Assembly: GCA_964457335.1 (NCBI GenBank)
Contig: CAYWGD010000012.1
Location: 1 to 64,000 of the forward strand
Direction: 5' to 3'
Source of the DNA: CAJBVW01 sp964457335
GTDB lineage: Bacteria; Myxococcota_A; UBA796; SXON01
Length of the DNA: 64,000 nt
Both the position numbers and the translations under genes were made by a program. This document shows positions 16,193-25,348 of the stretch, in pieces. How positions within the stretch are numbered: position 1 is the first letter of the stretch; every line of letters begins with the position of its first letter. Below the pieces are notes generated by a model. It did no database searches. It was not told where the DNA came from and saw only the letters and a list, made by a program, of their open reading frames with translations.

Positions 16193-18379
16193 CTACCGGT
16201 TCATCCGCTCGGCGTTGCGCGCGATCACCCGGCCGACCGTCACCGCGAGCTGATCGATGCTGAACGGCTTGCGCAGCAGGGCGTCCGGCGCATGCGGGCG
16301 GGGCTCGGCGGCGCCGAGGTCGTAGCCGCTCATCATCACGACGGGGATCGCGGCGTCGAGCGCGCGGATGGACGCCAGCGTGCGCCAGCCGTCCAGGTCC
16401 GGCATCTGGATGTCGAGGACGATGAGGTCCGGGCGATACCCCGCCTGGAGCAGGGAGAGGGCCGCCGTGCCTCCCGGGGCCTCCTCCACGGCGTAGCCGA
16501 CGTGCTCGAGGGAGCGGCGGGCCACGTCCCGCACCATCTGCTCGTCGTCCACGAGCAGGATGCTCCGCGGGTGGACCTCCGGGCTCGGCGGCGCGTTCGT
16601 CACCACGACTTCCGGCGCCGTGGGCGGCGGTGACGCGGCCGGGAACATACACGCGAAGCGCGTCCCCTCCCCCGGCTCCGTGCGAACCGTCACCCAGCCG
16701 CCGTGCCCTTGCACGATGCCGTGGAGGACCGCCAGCCCGAGGCCGGACGCCTTCCCGCGCGGCTTGGTGGTGAAGAACGGCTCGAACACGCGCGGCAGCA
16801 CGTCGGCGGGGATGCCCGGGCCCGTGTCGGCCACGGCGAGCTCGATCCAGCTCCCGGCGCGCGCGCGTGTGTCCGACGCGGCCGCCCCGGCGTCGAGCGT
16901 GACGGGACGCACCGAGAAGGTGATCCGCGCCGGCCGACCGGCCTCCAGGTCCGGAAGCAACGCGTCGCGTGCGTTGAGGCAGAGGTTGAGCAGGACCTGG
17001 TCGACCTGCCCGGGATCGGCGCGCGCCCAGGCACCGTCGGCTGCTTCGAACGTGATCTCGACGCGACGATCCAGGGTGGGGCCGATGAACGCGAGCGCCT
17101 GCGTCACGCTCACGGACAGGTCGATCACCTGCGGGGCCGGGTCGATGCGACTCCCCAGCGTGAGCAGCTGGCGCACCAGGTCGGCGGCCCGGTTCCCGGC
17201 ACGCCCCACGCGGACCAGGGACGCGTGCGTCGGGTGCTCCGACCCGAGCGCCGCCCCGGCCAGCTCCACCCCCACCAGGATCGGCGTGAGGAGGTTGTTG
17301 AACTCGTGGGCGACGCCGCCCACGAACAGGCCGATGGCCTCCATCTTCTGGCTGTGCCGGAGCTGGGCCTCGAGCTCCCGCCGGCGACCCACGTCCCGGA
17401 ACGAGAGGACGCGCACCCCCGGATGGTGGCCGCCCTCGTCCGGACGGGAGGCACACTCGACCCACCGCGTGCCGCCGTCGGGCAGGCGGAGGCGCGCGGG
17501 CACGTCCTGGACCGGCCCGCTGGACGCGCACAACGCGCAGGCCCCGGCGCCTCCGTCGGGGGCGTCGGCGGGGTCGGCGTCGTGGAACGTGTCGTGGAAC
17601 CGCGCGCCGACGACGGAGGAGGCCGGGCGCCCCAGGAGGAACGCCGCGGCGGGATTGGCGAAGGTGACCACGCCGTGCGCGTCCACGCCGCAGACCCCCT
17701 CGGAGAGCGTGTCCAACACGGACGCCTGGAGGCGGGTGACCCGGTCGAGCTCGCACGTCCGCGCGAGGAGCTGCCGTTCGGCCAGGAACGTGGCCCGGGC
17801 GCGCCTCTCGAGGACCCAGGAGGCCGCGATGAGCAGCACCCACGCGAAGACCAGGAACACGGTGTGCGCGGCGAAGTGCAGCGGGTCGGCCCGGTAGTGC
17901 AACATCGTGGCGAAGAAGCCCGCGACCACCAGCGCCCCGACCAGGCACGCGCGAACGAAGCCCAGCGGCGCGACGACGTGCACAAGGAGCAGGAGCACCG
18001 TCCAGTACATCGGGTAGTCGATCGCCGCGGACCGCGGCAACACGAGCAACATCGTGCCGATCAACGACATCGTGAGGACGAGGGCGATGCCCAGGGTGAT
18101 GTCGAGCACCCGCCCCCGGAAGCGGGGGAGCGACACCAGGCCGGCCCCGAGGAGCGTCACCGGACCCCAGAACGCGACGCGGATGAGCAGGACCGTCTGC
18201 CAGCCCGCGTAGCCCTGCCACTCGTCGCCCAGGCCCGCGAGCACGACGAGCGCGCCGAACACGAGCATCCCGAGGCGCGCCGGGCCGCGGGCCTCGTCCT
18301 CCCGGTAGGCGCGCCACTCCGCCTCGACCCCGGGGTCGCGGAAGCGCAGGAGCCATCGATCGAGGAGCAGCCCCGTCAA
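16193..18379 (-). CDS. Hybrid histidine kinase with PAS and receiver domains
   Basis: This is a 728-aa membrane sensor. Six hydrophobic helices lie between residues ~30 and 205, followed by a PAS domain (~215-340, with LDTLSEGVCGVDAHGVVTFANPAA). It contains a CALCASSG Cys pair that might bind a ligand or metal. The H-box is GGVAHEFNNLLTPI. The catalytic domain has N-box NLCLNARDAL, DTGPGIP and GLGLAVLHGIV. A C-terminal receiver (~610-720) has DDE, the phosphorylatable Asp in LIVLDIQMP, and the Lys in LRKPF. With no output domain it probably passes phosphate to a partner elsewhere. The start is a TTG with GGAG upstream; no in-frame ATG precedes it. Confidence 0.88.
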   Translation of the reverse strand: MTGLLLDRWLLRFRDPGVEAEWRAYREDEARGPARLGMLVFGALVVLAGLGDEWQGYAGWQTVLLIRVAFWGPVTLLGAGLVSLPRFRGRVLDITLGIALVLTMSLIGTMLLVLPRSAAIDYPMYWTVLLLLVHVVAPLGFVRACLVGALVVAGFFATMLHYRADPLHFAAHTVFLVFAWVLLIAASWVLERRARATFLAERQLLARTCELDRVTRLQASVLDTLSEGVCGVDAHGVVTFANPAAAFLLGRPASSVVGARFHDTFHDADPADAPDGGAGACALCASSGPVQDVPARLRLPDGGTRWVECASRPDEGGHHPGVRVLSFRDVGRRRELEAQLRHSQKMEAIGLFVGGVAHEFNNLLTPILVGVELAGAALGSEHPTHASLVRVGRAGNRAADLVRQLLTLGSRIDPAPQVIDLSVSVTQALAFIGPTLDRRVEITFEAADGAWARADPGQVDQVLLNLCLNARDALLPDLEAGRPARITFSVRPVTLDAGAAASDTRARAGSWIELAVADTGPGIPADVLPRVFEPFFTTKPRGKASGLGLAVLHGIVQGHGGWVTVRTEPGEGTRFACMFPAASPPPTAPEVVVTNAPPSPEVHPRSILLVDDEQMVRDVARRSLEHVGYAVEEAPGGTAALSLLQAGYRPDLIVLDIQMPDLDGWRTLASIRALDAAIPVVMMSGYDLGAAEPRPHAPDALLRKPFSIDQLAVTVGRVIARNAERMNR

Positions 18380-18654
18380 ACGGAGCTCCGCGGGTCGCCG
18401 GAGGTGTCGGTTTCCATCAGGTTTCGGCGTGGTTTACCAAGCGCGAGGGCACGGGCGGTGGCGGCGCGCCCTTTCGGCGTCCCGGGCGCCCGGACGCTGC
18501 CCCGCTCGCCGGCGAGGTTTGCCACCTTCAACGCCCGCGCGGACCCGTCCACCACCGTGTGCGGGCGCGCCGCGTGTCCCCTGCCGTTCGGCGGTGGCGC
18601 CCCGAGCCCCTCGGCGGCGCGTTCCGCGCTGCCTGGGGTCGAAGCGCGTGCGTT

Positions 18655-19059
18655 TCAACCCGCCCGCCGCCGCTCCTCGAGGCGCCCGGCGAGCCAGGCG
18701 ACGACCAGGTAGAGCGGCACCTCGACCCACATCCACACGGGCCCAGGCAGGCTCAGGAGGTTGATGACGCCTGCGACGAGCGAGAACACGCCGACGACGA
18801 GGGCCAGCGGCACCGGCCGGGACCCGAGGCGCGCCGCGACCCAGCCGCCGACGAAGGACTGGCCGAGGTGCGCGAGGAGCACGACGAGGAAGGCGGCCGC
18901 GGGCAGACCGGCGATGTAGGTCTGCATCTGCGCGGGGTCGTTCATGCTGCTCCCGGCGGGCATGGGGAACAACACCATCGTGTTGAGCAGGATGAAGGCC
19001 ATGTTCACGACGCTGCCCACGAGCAGCCCGGCGAGCACCGCGCCGATGTTCCGGATCAT
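18655..19059 (-). CDS. Small four-helix membrane protein
   Basis: This is a 134-aa integral membrane protein with four hydrophobic helices (IGAVLAGLLVGSVVNMAFILLN; AAFLVVLLAHLGQSFVGGWVAARLG; VPLALVVGVFSLVAGVINLL; VEVPLYLVVAWLAGRL). Proteins of this layout are common and uncharacterised. A GGAGGTCGCC site precedes the ATG at 19059. It stands alone. The 275 bp before the kinase (18380-18654) hold nothing I can recognise. Confidence 0.7.
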   Translation of the reverse strand: MIRNIGAVLAGLLVGSVVNMAFILLNTMVLFPMPAGSSMNDPAQMQTYIAGLPAAAFLVVLLAHLGQSFVGGWVAARLGSRPVPLALVVGVFSLVAGVINLLSLPGPVWMWVEVPLYLVVAWLAGRLEERRRAG

Positions 19060-19189
19060 GGCGACCTCCGCCACCTCGAATGCCACACCGGCGTGGTCGA
19101 CGCAAGCGTGGACGAGTCCGCGACTCCCGCTCCCCTGCTCCAGCACATCCGCCACGAGCGATCGCCGAGGTGCCCGGTGGACCCTCGGC

Positions 19190-19738
19190 TCACCTCCCGG
19201 CCGCCCCCTTGCAGAGCGGCTCGCACGCCGACGGAAGGACGAGGCGCGGGTGAAGGGGGACGGCGTCCGCCGCGGACGCGGGGTCGAGGGAGCGGGAGGG
19301 CGCCGGCCCCCCGTAGCGGGCGGCCAGCACCGCGTGAAGGTGTGCGGCATGGGGGGCGGGCGCGGAGGCGGCGAGGGTGGCGTGGTGGTCCCGGGCCGCG
19401 CGCCGCAGGGCCTCCACGCGGTCGCCCGGCAACGTGCCGGGAAGTTCCCGGCCCAGATCCGTGGCGAGTCTCGCCACCACGCTGGGATCGCGGTCTTTGT
19501 AGCAGGCGACGAGGGCATCGACCGTTCCGCCCGCGGGCAGGATGCCCCGCTTCTCTGCGCCGGAGAGGTAGAGGACGACTCCTTTCACCTTCCAGTCCTT
19601 CACGAGCTTCCGCGCCGCCACGATGCGGGCGGGGCCGTCCGGACGCTTCCAGCCCGCCGGCGCGCCCAGCGCGATGCCGCGACTCCCTTGCCTGTACCGC
19701 GTGGTACAGATAGGGTCCGGGTGTACCACCTGGTACAC
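19190..19738 (-). CDS. Hypothetical protein
   Basis: This is an open frame of up to 182 residues with ordinary globular composition in its centre (RKLVKDWKVKGVVLYLSGAEKRG, then VDALVACYKDRDPSVVARLATDLGREL). I do not recognise a family. The longest start (ATG at 19738) lies inside the TetR operator and would leave no promoter, so translation probably begins downstream, for example at a GTG near residue 39. If real, it is divergent from the SRPBCC-TetR pair and would share their operators. Ala- and Pro-rich ends lower confidence. Confidence 0.4.
   Translation of the reverse strand: MYQVVHPDPICTTRYRQGSRGIALGAPAGWKRPDGPARIVAARKLVKDWKVKGVVLYLSGAEKRGILPAGGTVDALVACYKDRDPSVVARLATDLGRELPGTLPGDRVEALRRAARDHHATLAASAPAPHAAHLHAVLAARYGGPAPSRSLDPASAADAVPLHPRLVLPSACEPLCKGAAGR
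19693..19708. promoter_or_regulatory. TetR operator, site 1
   Basis: TGTACC-GCGT-GGTACA, with 6-bp arms. It is 29 bp (centre to centre, about three helical turns) from site 2 and precedes the SRPBCC-TetR operon. Confidence 0.7.
19722..19737. promoter_or_regulatory. TetR operator, site 2
   Basis: TGTACCA-CC-TGGTACA, with perfect 7-bp arms, 16 bp before the SRPBCC start codon. With site 1 it forms a paired operator on one face of the helix, suited to the TetR protein encoded at 20205-20777. Confidence 0.75.
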
Positions 19739-19752
19739 TTCTTGGAGGGACC

Positions 19753-20208
19753 ATGCCGAGCCATCACTGCCACGCCACCGGGCGCTCCAACGCCCCGCCC
19801 TCTGCCGTCTTCGCGCTCCTCGCCGACATCTCCACGTGGTCCGAGTGGGGCGCGTGGGAGGCCGCCGGGCTCGAGTCGCCCGACCCGAGCGGGGGCGGCG
19901 GCGTGGGCGCCATCCGGCGGCTGACTTCCCGCACGTTCGGGCAGGTCGTCATCTCCCGCGAACGCGTCGAGGAGCTCGTGCCCGACCGGCGGATGGTGTA
20001 CGCGCTCCTGTCGGGCCTCCCGCTCGACAACTACCGGGGCGTGGTCGAGCTCGAGCCCGACGGCGAGGGGACGCGGATCACCTGGTCATCCTCGTTCGAC
20101 CCGAAGGTCACCGGGACGGGGTGGCTCTACCGCCTCGCGCTCCAGTACTTCATCGAGCAGACCCTCGCCGCGGTGGCGACGGCCGCGGCGCCTGCGAAGG
20201 CCACGTGA
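19753..20208 (+). CDS. SRPBCC-family (polyketide cyclase-like) protein
   Basis: This is a 151-aa helix-grip protein. It shows the usual N-terminal strand-helix (SNAPPSAVFALLADISTWSEW), central strands (GAIRRLTSRTFGQVVISRERVEELVPDRRMVYALLSGLP), and the C-terminal long helix after WLYRLALQYFIEQTL. Such proteins bind hydrophobic ligands in a deep cavity, and some are cyclases or aromatases. The gene has a strong TTGGAGGGACC site before the ATG and overlaps the TetR start codon by GTGA. The pair is therefore co-translated under the two TGTACC operators. A role in binding or modifying the TetR inducer is plausible. Confidence 0.8.
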   Translation: MPSHHCHATGRSNAPPSAVFALLADISTWSEWGAWEAAGLESPDPSGGGGVGAIRRLTSRTFGQVVISRERVEELVPDRRMVYALLSGLPLDNYRGVVELEPDGEGTRITWSSSFDPKVTGTGWLYRLALQYFIEQTLAAVATAAAPAKAT

Positions 20209-20777
20209 CGGAGCGCGTCCCGCCCCGCGAGCGGCTCCTCGCCGCCACGATCGCGTACGTCGCCGAGCACGGGATGGCCGAGCTCTCGCTCCGGGCGCTC
20301 GCCGAGGCCATCGGTACGAGCCACCGGATGCTCGTCTACCACTTCGGCTCCAAGGAGGGCCTCCTCGCCGAAGTGGTCGCCACGATCGAGGCTGGCCAGC
20401 GGCTCGCGCTCGCCCAGCTCGCCGACGCGGACGCCCCGCCGCGGGAGGCGCTACGGGCGTTCTGGGCAGGACTCGCCGATCCGTCGATGCATGGGCACGT
20501 GCGGCTCTTCTTCGAGCTCACCGCCCAGGGCCTCCTCGGGCGCCCGGGCACGGAGCGCCTCCGCGAGACGCTCGTGGAGCCCTGGATCGAGGTCGTCGCC
20601 GCCCGTGGCGAGCGGTTCGGCCTCCCGCCGGAGGCCGCGCGCGCCCGGGCCCGACTCGGCGTGGCCGTCACCCGCGGACTCCTCCTCGACCTCCTCGCCA
20701 CCGGCGACCGCGCCGGGGTCGACGCGGCGATGGACGCGTTCCTCGACATGTTCGTGGTCCCCGAGCGGGCGGGCTGA
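20205..20777 (+). CDS. TetR-family regulator
   Basis: This is a 190-aa regulator starting with GTG inside the SRPBCC stop codon. The helix-turn-helix is RERLLAATIAYVAEHGMAELSLRALAEAIGTSHRMLVYHFGSKEGLLAEVV. The C-terminal domain is of the general TetR_C kind. It should bind the paired TGTACC palindromes upstream of its own operon and possibly also control the divergent 19190-19738 gene. The inducer is unknown. Confidence 0.88.
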   Translation: MTERVPPRERLLAATIAYVAEHGMAELSLRALAEAIGTSHRMLVYHFGSKEGLLAEVVATIEAGQRLALAQLADADAPPREALRAFWAGLADPSMHGHVRLFFELTAQGLLGRPGTERLRETLVEPWIEVVAARGERFGLPPEAARARARLGVAVTRGLLLDLLATGDRAGVDAAMDAFLDMFVVPERAG

Positions 20778-21380
20778 GCCGGAGCCCGGCCGAAAAGGGC
20801 CCCGGTCCACCCCACGCGGCCAGGCTGGACGGTCCGCGAGAGCGACCCCACGCCAGGATCGCGTCCCGCACCGCCGCCAGCGCGATCTCGGTGTCCGCCG
20901 CCGCCCGCGTCGTCCAGTTCGACAGCGCCCGCGGACCCGGGCGGGCGCGCCGGTTCGAGGCGTCGCTCGGGGCAGCCGCTGGCGCGCCGCGGCGACGTCG
21001 GCGACGTCGCGACCGGCGGCGGCTCCCGTGGCTCCGTCGTCGCGCCCTCTCTGCGACAACATGCCGCATCCCCATGCTCCTCCTCACCGCCTGTCTTCCT
21101 CGCCCCGGGGTGCGGCGATGCCGTCGCCCTCCAGGTCGGCGATCGCGAGTTCGCCCAACGACTCGCTCATCGACAGGTTCACGTCCGCGTCCGCGGTCGC
21201 GTCAACCCCGAGACCGACTTCACCGCGTCGTCAGGGTCGCCATAGGCGTCCCCATCGCCGTGCCGGGCAGCCTGCGAGGAGGAGGGTGGTGAGGAGGCTG
21301 AGACGCAGCGGCATGGACGGCTCGCGGACGGCGGGCCGGCAATGTACCATCCGAGCCGGTGCGCCCCCGGCATCGCTTCC
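20778..21380. other. 603-bp region without an intact gene
   Basis: No frame here looks like a complete protein. On the minus strand 21179-21314 keeps a lipoprotein-like beginning (separate entry). On the plus strand at about 21106-21243 a short stretch reads APGCGDAVALQVGDREFAQRL before a stop, which looks like a lipoprotein start but has no start codon in frame. Both are best seen as decaying remnants. Confidence 0.5.
21179..21314 (-). pseudogene. Frameshifted lipoprotein remnant
   Basis: An ATG at 21314 opens MPLRLSLLTTLLLAGCPA, a textbook lipoprotein signal, but the frame stops after nine more residues. In the frame shifted by one, the same DNA reads ARHGDGDAYGDPDDAV, the Asp/Gly-rich calcium-binding-like motif common in exported proteins of these bacteria, before a stop at 21179. 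The pieces suggest a lipoprotein gene broken by a one-base change and then truncated. Confidence 0.45.
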
Positions 21381-24300
21381 TCAAGGCGCCAGGAGCACGT
21401 ACCCCGCGCCGGCGTTCGTCCCGCCGTCGTCGTCCCGGTAGGCGCCCACGGTCAGGTCGTCGAGCCCGTCGCCGTTCACGTCCCCGATGACGCTCAAGCT
21501 GGTGCCGGCGTTGTCGCCCGAGGATTCACCCACGAAGGTGTAGTCGGCGGCCGAAGTGACCGTGTACGTCCCGGACCCGGCCAGGCCGCTCGCGAGCAGG
21601 AGGTACGCCGCCCCCGCGTCCGAGCCACCGCCGTTGGCCCCCTGCGCGCCGATGAACAGGTCGGTGAGCCCGTCGCCGTCCACGTCTCCGGCGGAGATGC
21701 CGAGGGAGATCCCCGCATAGTCACCCGCGGCGCCGCCGACGAAGATCAGGTCCGCGGCGGAGGCGTCCACCGTGCCCACGAGCGACGTCCCCGAGAAGAA
21801 GTAGGAGGTGCCGGCGTCCGTGCCGCCGCGGTCGTTGTAGCCCGACCCGACGAGCAGGTCCGGGTAGCCGTCGCCGTCCGTGTCCGGGAGCGCGGTGAAG
21901 CTCGACGTCGCGTCGCCCGCCGACTCGCCCACCACGACGCCGTCGGCGCCGGAGAGGTCGAACGGGCTCGAGCCGATGCTCGCAGCGTACACGATGTAGA
22001 GGGCGCCGGCGTTCGAGCCGCCCCGATCGGAGCCCGAAGCGCTGATCACGAGGTCCTGGAGGCCGTCCCCGTCGAGGTCCCCCACGCCGCCGGCGCTTCC
22101 CGCGCCGTCGCCCGCGTTCTCCCCGACGAGCGTGATGTCCGCCGACCCGAGGGTGCCGCCGGAGATCGTCGGGAGGCTGCTCCCGAGCGCGATGAAGATC
22201 TTGCCCGCGTCGACCCCCCCGTCGTCGTCCCGACTGGCGCCCACGAAGACGTCGCCCAGCCCGTCGCCGTCGAGGTCGCCCAGGCCACCGGCGCCGAACT
22301 CGCTGAACTCCGCGGCGGACTCGCCGGTCAGCCAGTAGTCCGCGGTCGACGCGCTGGTGGCGCCGGCCGAGATCCCGGAGCCGCGGAAGATGTAGACCTT
22401 GCCCCAGTCGGTCCCCGCGTCGTCGTTGTCGCGCGACGCGAGCATCAGGTCGGGCACGCCGTCACCATCCACGTCGCCGCCGGCGCCGCCGGTGAGGATG
22501 TCGCCGCTGGCCTCCCCGCTGAACCGATAGGTCGCCGTGGAGAGGCTCATCCGCGCGCTCGATCCGAGCGAGCCCCCCGTCACGACGTACAAGGTGCCCG
22601 CGTCGGTTCCGCCCGTGTCGTTCTGACGCGAGCCGATGACGAAGTCGCTCAGGCCGTCCTGGTCAACGTCGCCGACGCCCATGCCCGAGCTGGCGCTGTC
22701 CCCGCTCGCCTGACCGTAGAGCTTGTAGTCCGCGCTCGCCAGCGCCACGCTGGCGCTCGACCACCCGATGAACTCCGCGCCCACCGTGACGGCCGCCGTC
22801 GCCACGGTTCCGGAGTCGGTCCCGTCCGTCGGGAGGACGGAGCACGTCCAGAGGTCGCCGGCGGCGGTGTCCGCGCTGTCGATCGTGTCCCCCGCGAGGG
22901 TGGTCGTGCCTGCCCCCGAGAACGCCACGCCGTCGACGGTCCAGGACACGACGTACGAGACGGCGTCCCCGTCGGCGTCCGACGCGGCGGTGGCAACGGA
23001 GCAGAGGAGGTCGTCCGAGACGTGGGGGGAGGCGGGCGTGATGGCCACGGCCGGCGCGTCGGGAGGGGTGTTCGACACCGTGACGCGCGCGGTCGCCGTC
23101 GTCACGTCCGCGCCGTCGGACACCGCTACCACCACCTCCACGATCGCGTCGCGATCGAACTCTGCGCCGGACAACGTGGCGCCGGTGGAGGCCACGGCGA
23201 CGCCGTCGACGGTCCATGCGTAGGAGGTGGAGAGCGTGTCACCGTCGGCGTCGGCGCTGGTGACGGTCGCAACGAGCGTGTCGTCGGTGCGGACGGTTGT
23301 GGGCGAGAGCGCGACGCTCGCGGTGGGCGCGGTGTTGCCGACGGTGACGCTCGTGGAGGCAGAAGCCGAGCCCGAGCCGTCGCTCACGAGCACATCGCAG
23401 GTCACCACGTCGTCGACGCCGAAGGACGCCGAGAGCGTGCTGGTCGGGCCGCTCGTCGAGGTGGCGGGGACGACGACCCCGTCGACGGTCCAGGTGAAGG
23501 CATAGGTGAGCGCGTCGCCGTCCACGTCCGTGGCGACGGCTGAGCAGGTGAGGGTGTCGGCGCGGGTGGGGGCGCCCGGCGTCAGCGACACCGTCGTGAC
23601 CGGATCAGTATTCGAAATCGTTACCGAGGCCGTTCCTGCCGTGCTCGTCGTGAGGCCGTCCGTCGCGGTCACCGACACCGTCCAACTCTCGCCACGGCTC
23701 GTCGCGCTCGCGGGCAGCGTGGCGCTCACGCTCGCTGTCGACGGGACACCGTCCACCGACCAGGCGTAGCCGTACGTGAGGGAGGCGCCCTCGGGGTCGA
23801 CGGCGGGGCTGTCGATCGACACGACGAGGTCGTCGTCCGTCGCGGGCGATGCGGGCGTCAGCGACACGACCGGTGCCGTCGGCGTGCCGTCGACCGTGAA
23901 CGTGCCCAGCGCCGTCGCGTACAACCCGGTCGAATCCGTGACGGTGACCGTCAGCACGTGCTCACCGACGGTGAGCTCCGACTCGATGAACTGCGCCACG
24001 CCCGTGCTGTCCGGCGGCCCTTCGTAGAGGAGCCCGTCGATGCTGGTCTCCCAGGCCACGAGCAGGTCACCGGGCGCGTCCTCCCCGTCGCTCACCAGGG
24101 CGCCGAACACGAGCGCGTCGCCCTCTGCGACGATCTGGCCGGGCGTGGGGGACTCCAGCGAGATCGTGGGCGCCGATCCGGCCGTGTAGAGGATCTGCGC
24201 CGTGCAGGTGGCGCCGAGCTCGTCGGCCACCTGCATGGAGACGACGTGCGTGTCCGCGGAGAGTCCGTCGAAGCTGAAGATCACGCTGCCGTCGCTCGCG

Positions 24301-25130
24301 GGCGTGCTCGTGCCGAGTGTGCCGTCCTTGTCGCTGGTCCAGGTGACCGTGAGCCAGTCCTCCGGCACGTCCGGATCGGTGCTCGTCCCGCGGAAGATCA
24401 CCGCGGTGCCGGCCTCGCCGGCGCTCCCGTCCGCCGGCGCGGTGATCGCGCAGGTCGGCGCCGTGTTGGGGGGCCCCACATCCACGATCACGCTCGCCTG
24501 CCCCTCGTTCCCCCCGCTGTCCGTCACGAAGACCTGGAGCGCGTGCTGGCCCTCGGAGAGGTTGACGAAGCTCTCGACCAGGCCCTCGCTGCTCGGGGAC
24601 GGGCTCCCGAGGTCCCCGTCGACGCTGCTCTCCCAGCGCACGGTCAGCGTGTCCTCCGCGTCCTCCGCGTCCTCGACAGTGGCGCTCAGCGTGACGAGTT
24701 GGTCCGAGTAGTACACGCCGTCCGCGGTCGGCGACGTGATGGTCGCCGTGGGCGTCACGTCCGGGGTCACGGTGAGCGAGACGCTGTCGCTGGCGGCGGC
24801 GCCCTCGGGGTCGGTCACCTCCAGGCGCACGGTGAGCGCCTCTGCCTCGGGCACGGTGACGTCGCAGACGGTCGCGCCGTCGGCCGCGGGCGTTCCTGCG
24901 CACAGCTCGACGTCATCGAGGAACCAGCGCGCCGTCAGGTCGGCGGCGATGTGGTTCGCGTCGCTCGCGCTCCCGCGGAGCGCGAGCGCGGTGCCGACGC
25001 GCACCTCGTCGCCCTCGGCGGGGGACGTGATGGCCGCGGCGGGCTCCGAATTGAACTTGGTCAGGCCGTTGTCGGGGTCGCAGCCGGCCAGGGCGGCGAG
25101 GATCACGACGGACAGGTGTGAGGGGCGCAT
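21381..25130 (-). CDS. Giant lipoprotein with Ig-like domains and seven FG-GAP repeats
   Basis: This is a 1249-aa lipoprotein (MRPSHLSVVILAALAGC; lipobox LAGC). Residues ~30-800 are eight or nine Ig/PKD-like domains of 85-100 residues, each with the pattern P...SP..G....L.L......W..DG......AS.SVTV. Residues ~815-1249 hold seven FG-GAP repeats (GDVDGDGLTDLFIGA and similar, followed by a G(G/S)TDAG motif), enough for one complete seven-bladed propeller with calcium-binding DxDGDG loops. It is likely surface-exposed and adhesive. The ATG at 25130 has GGAGGC upstream and directly precedes the lipobox. Confidence 0.85.
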   Translation of the reverse strand: MRPSHLSVVILAALAGCDPDNGLTKFNSEPAAAITSPAEGDEVRVGTALALRGSASDANHIAADLTARWFLDDVELCAGTPAADGATVCDVTVPEAEALTVRLEVTDPEGAAASDSVSLTVTPDVTPTATITSPTADGVYYSDQLVTLSATVEDAEDAEDTLTVRWESSVDGDLGSPSPSSEGLVESFVNLSEGQHALQVFVTDSGGNEGQASVIVDVGPPNTAPTCAITAPADGSAGEAGTAVIFRGTSTDPDVPEDWLTVTWTSDKDGTLGTSTPASDGSVIFSFDGLSADTHVVSMQVADELGATCTAQILYTAGSAPTISLESPTPGQIVAEGDALVFGALVSDGEDAPGDLLVAWETSIDGLLYEGPPDSTGVAQFIESELTVGEHVLTVTVTDSTGLYATALGTFTVDGTPTAPVVSLTPASPATDDDLVVSIDSPAVDPEGASLTYGYAWSVDGVPSTASVSATLPASATSRGESWTVSVTATDGLTTSTAGTASVTISNTDPVTTVSLTPGAPTRADTLTCSAVATDVDGDALTYAFTWTVDGVVVPATSTSGPTSTLSASFGVDDVVTCDVLVSDGSGSASASTSVTVGNTAPTASVALSPTTVRTDDTLVATVTSADADGDTLSTSYAWTVDGVAVASTGATLSGAEFDRDAIVEVVVAVSDGADVTTATARVTVSNTPPDAPAVAITPASPHVSDDLLCSVATAASDADGDAVSYVVSWTVDGVAFSGAGTTTLAGDTIDSADTAAGDLWTCSVLPTDGTDSGTVATAAVTVGAEFIGWSSASVALASADYKLYGQASGDSASSGMGVGDVDQDGLSDFVIGSRQNDTGGTDAGTLYVVTGGSLGSSARMSLSTATYRFSGEASGDILTGGAGGDVDGDGVPDLMLASRDNDDAGTDWGKVYIFRGSGISAGATSASTADYWLTGESAAEFSEFGAGGLGDLDGDGLGDVFVGASRDDDGGVDAGKIFIALGSSLPTISGGTLGSADITLVGENAGDGAGSAGGVGDLDGDGLQDLVISASGSDRGGSNAGALYIVYAASIGSSPFDLSGADGVVVGESAGDATSSFTALPDTDGDGYPDLLVGSGYNDRGGTDAGTSYFFSGTSLVGTVDASAADLIFVGGAAGDYAGISLGISAGDVDGDGLTDLFIGAQGANGGGSDAGAAYLLLASGLAGSGTYTVTSAADYTFVGESSGDNAGTSLSVIGDVNGDGLDDLTVGAYRDDDGGTNAGAGYVLLAP

Positions 25131-25283
25131 GCTGCCTCCGGCTCGGCGGCCTATACCACAGCCTGCGCGGGAGAAGGGGCGGAGCAACCGGCGAGGCGGA
25201 AGGGCCTTGCGCGCCGGTTGGTCCTCGACCGCACGGCGCGCCCACCCCTTGCCTTCCGTCGCAGCAGCCGTGAGGGCTCTCGG

Positions 25284-25301
25284 AGTTCCGGCATCCAGTC
25301 C
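25284..25301. repeat. 18-bp direct repeat, left copy
   Basis: AGTTCCGGCATCCAGTCC, identical to 26521-26538. The two copies flank the broken Fic gene at a distance of 1,237 bp, as would the ends of an integrated or duplicated segment. Confidence 0.6.
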
Positions 25302-25348
25302 GGTCTCCTGAAGGAGAGCTTGGCCGGCCGGTAGCAGAGCTCGAGTCG

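Noticed and set aside
11950..16263. 1437-residue plus-strand open frame
   Set aside because: It crosses several genes on both strands and is Arg/Pro-rich noise antisense to the large regulator.
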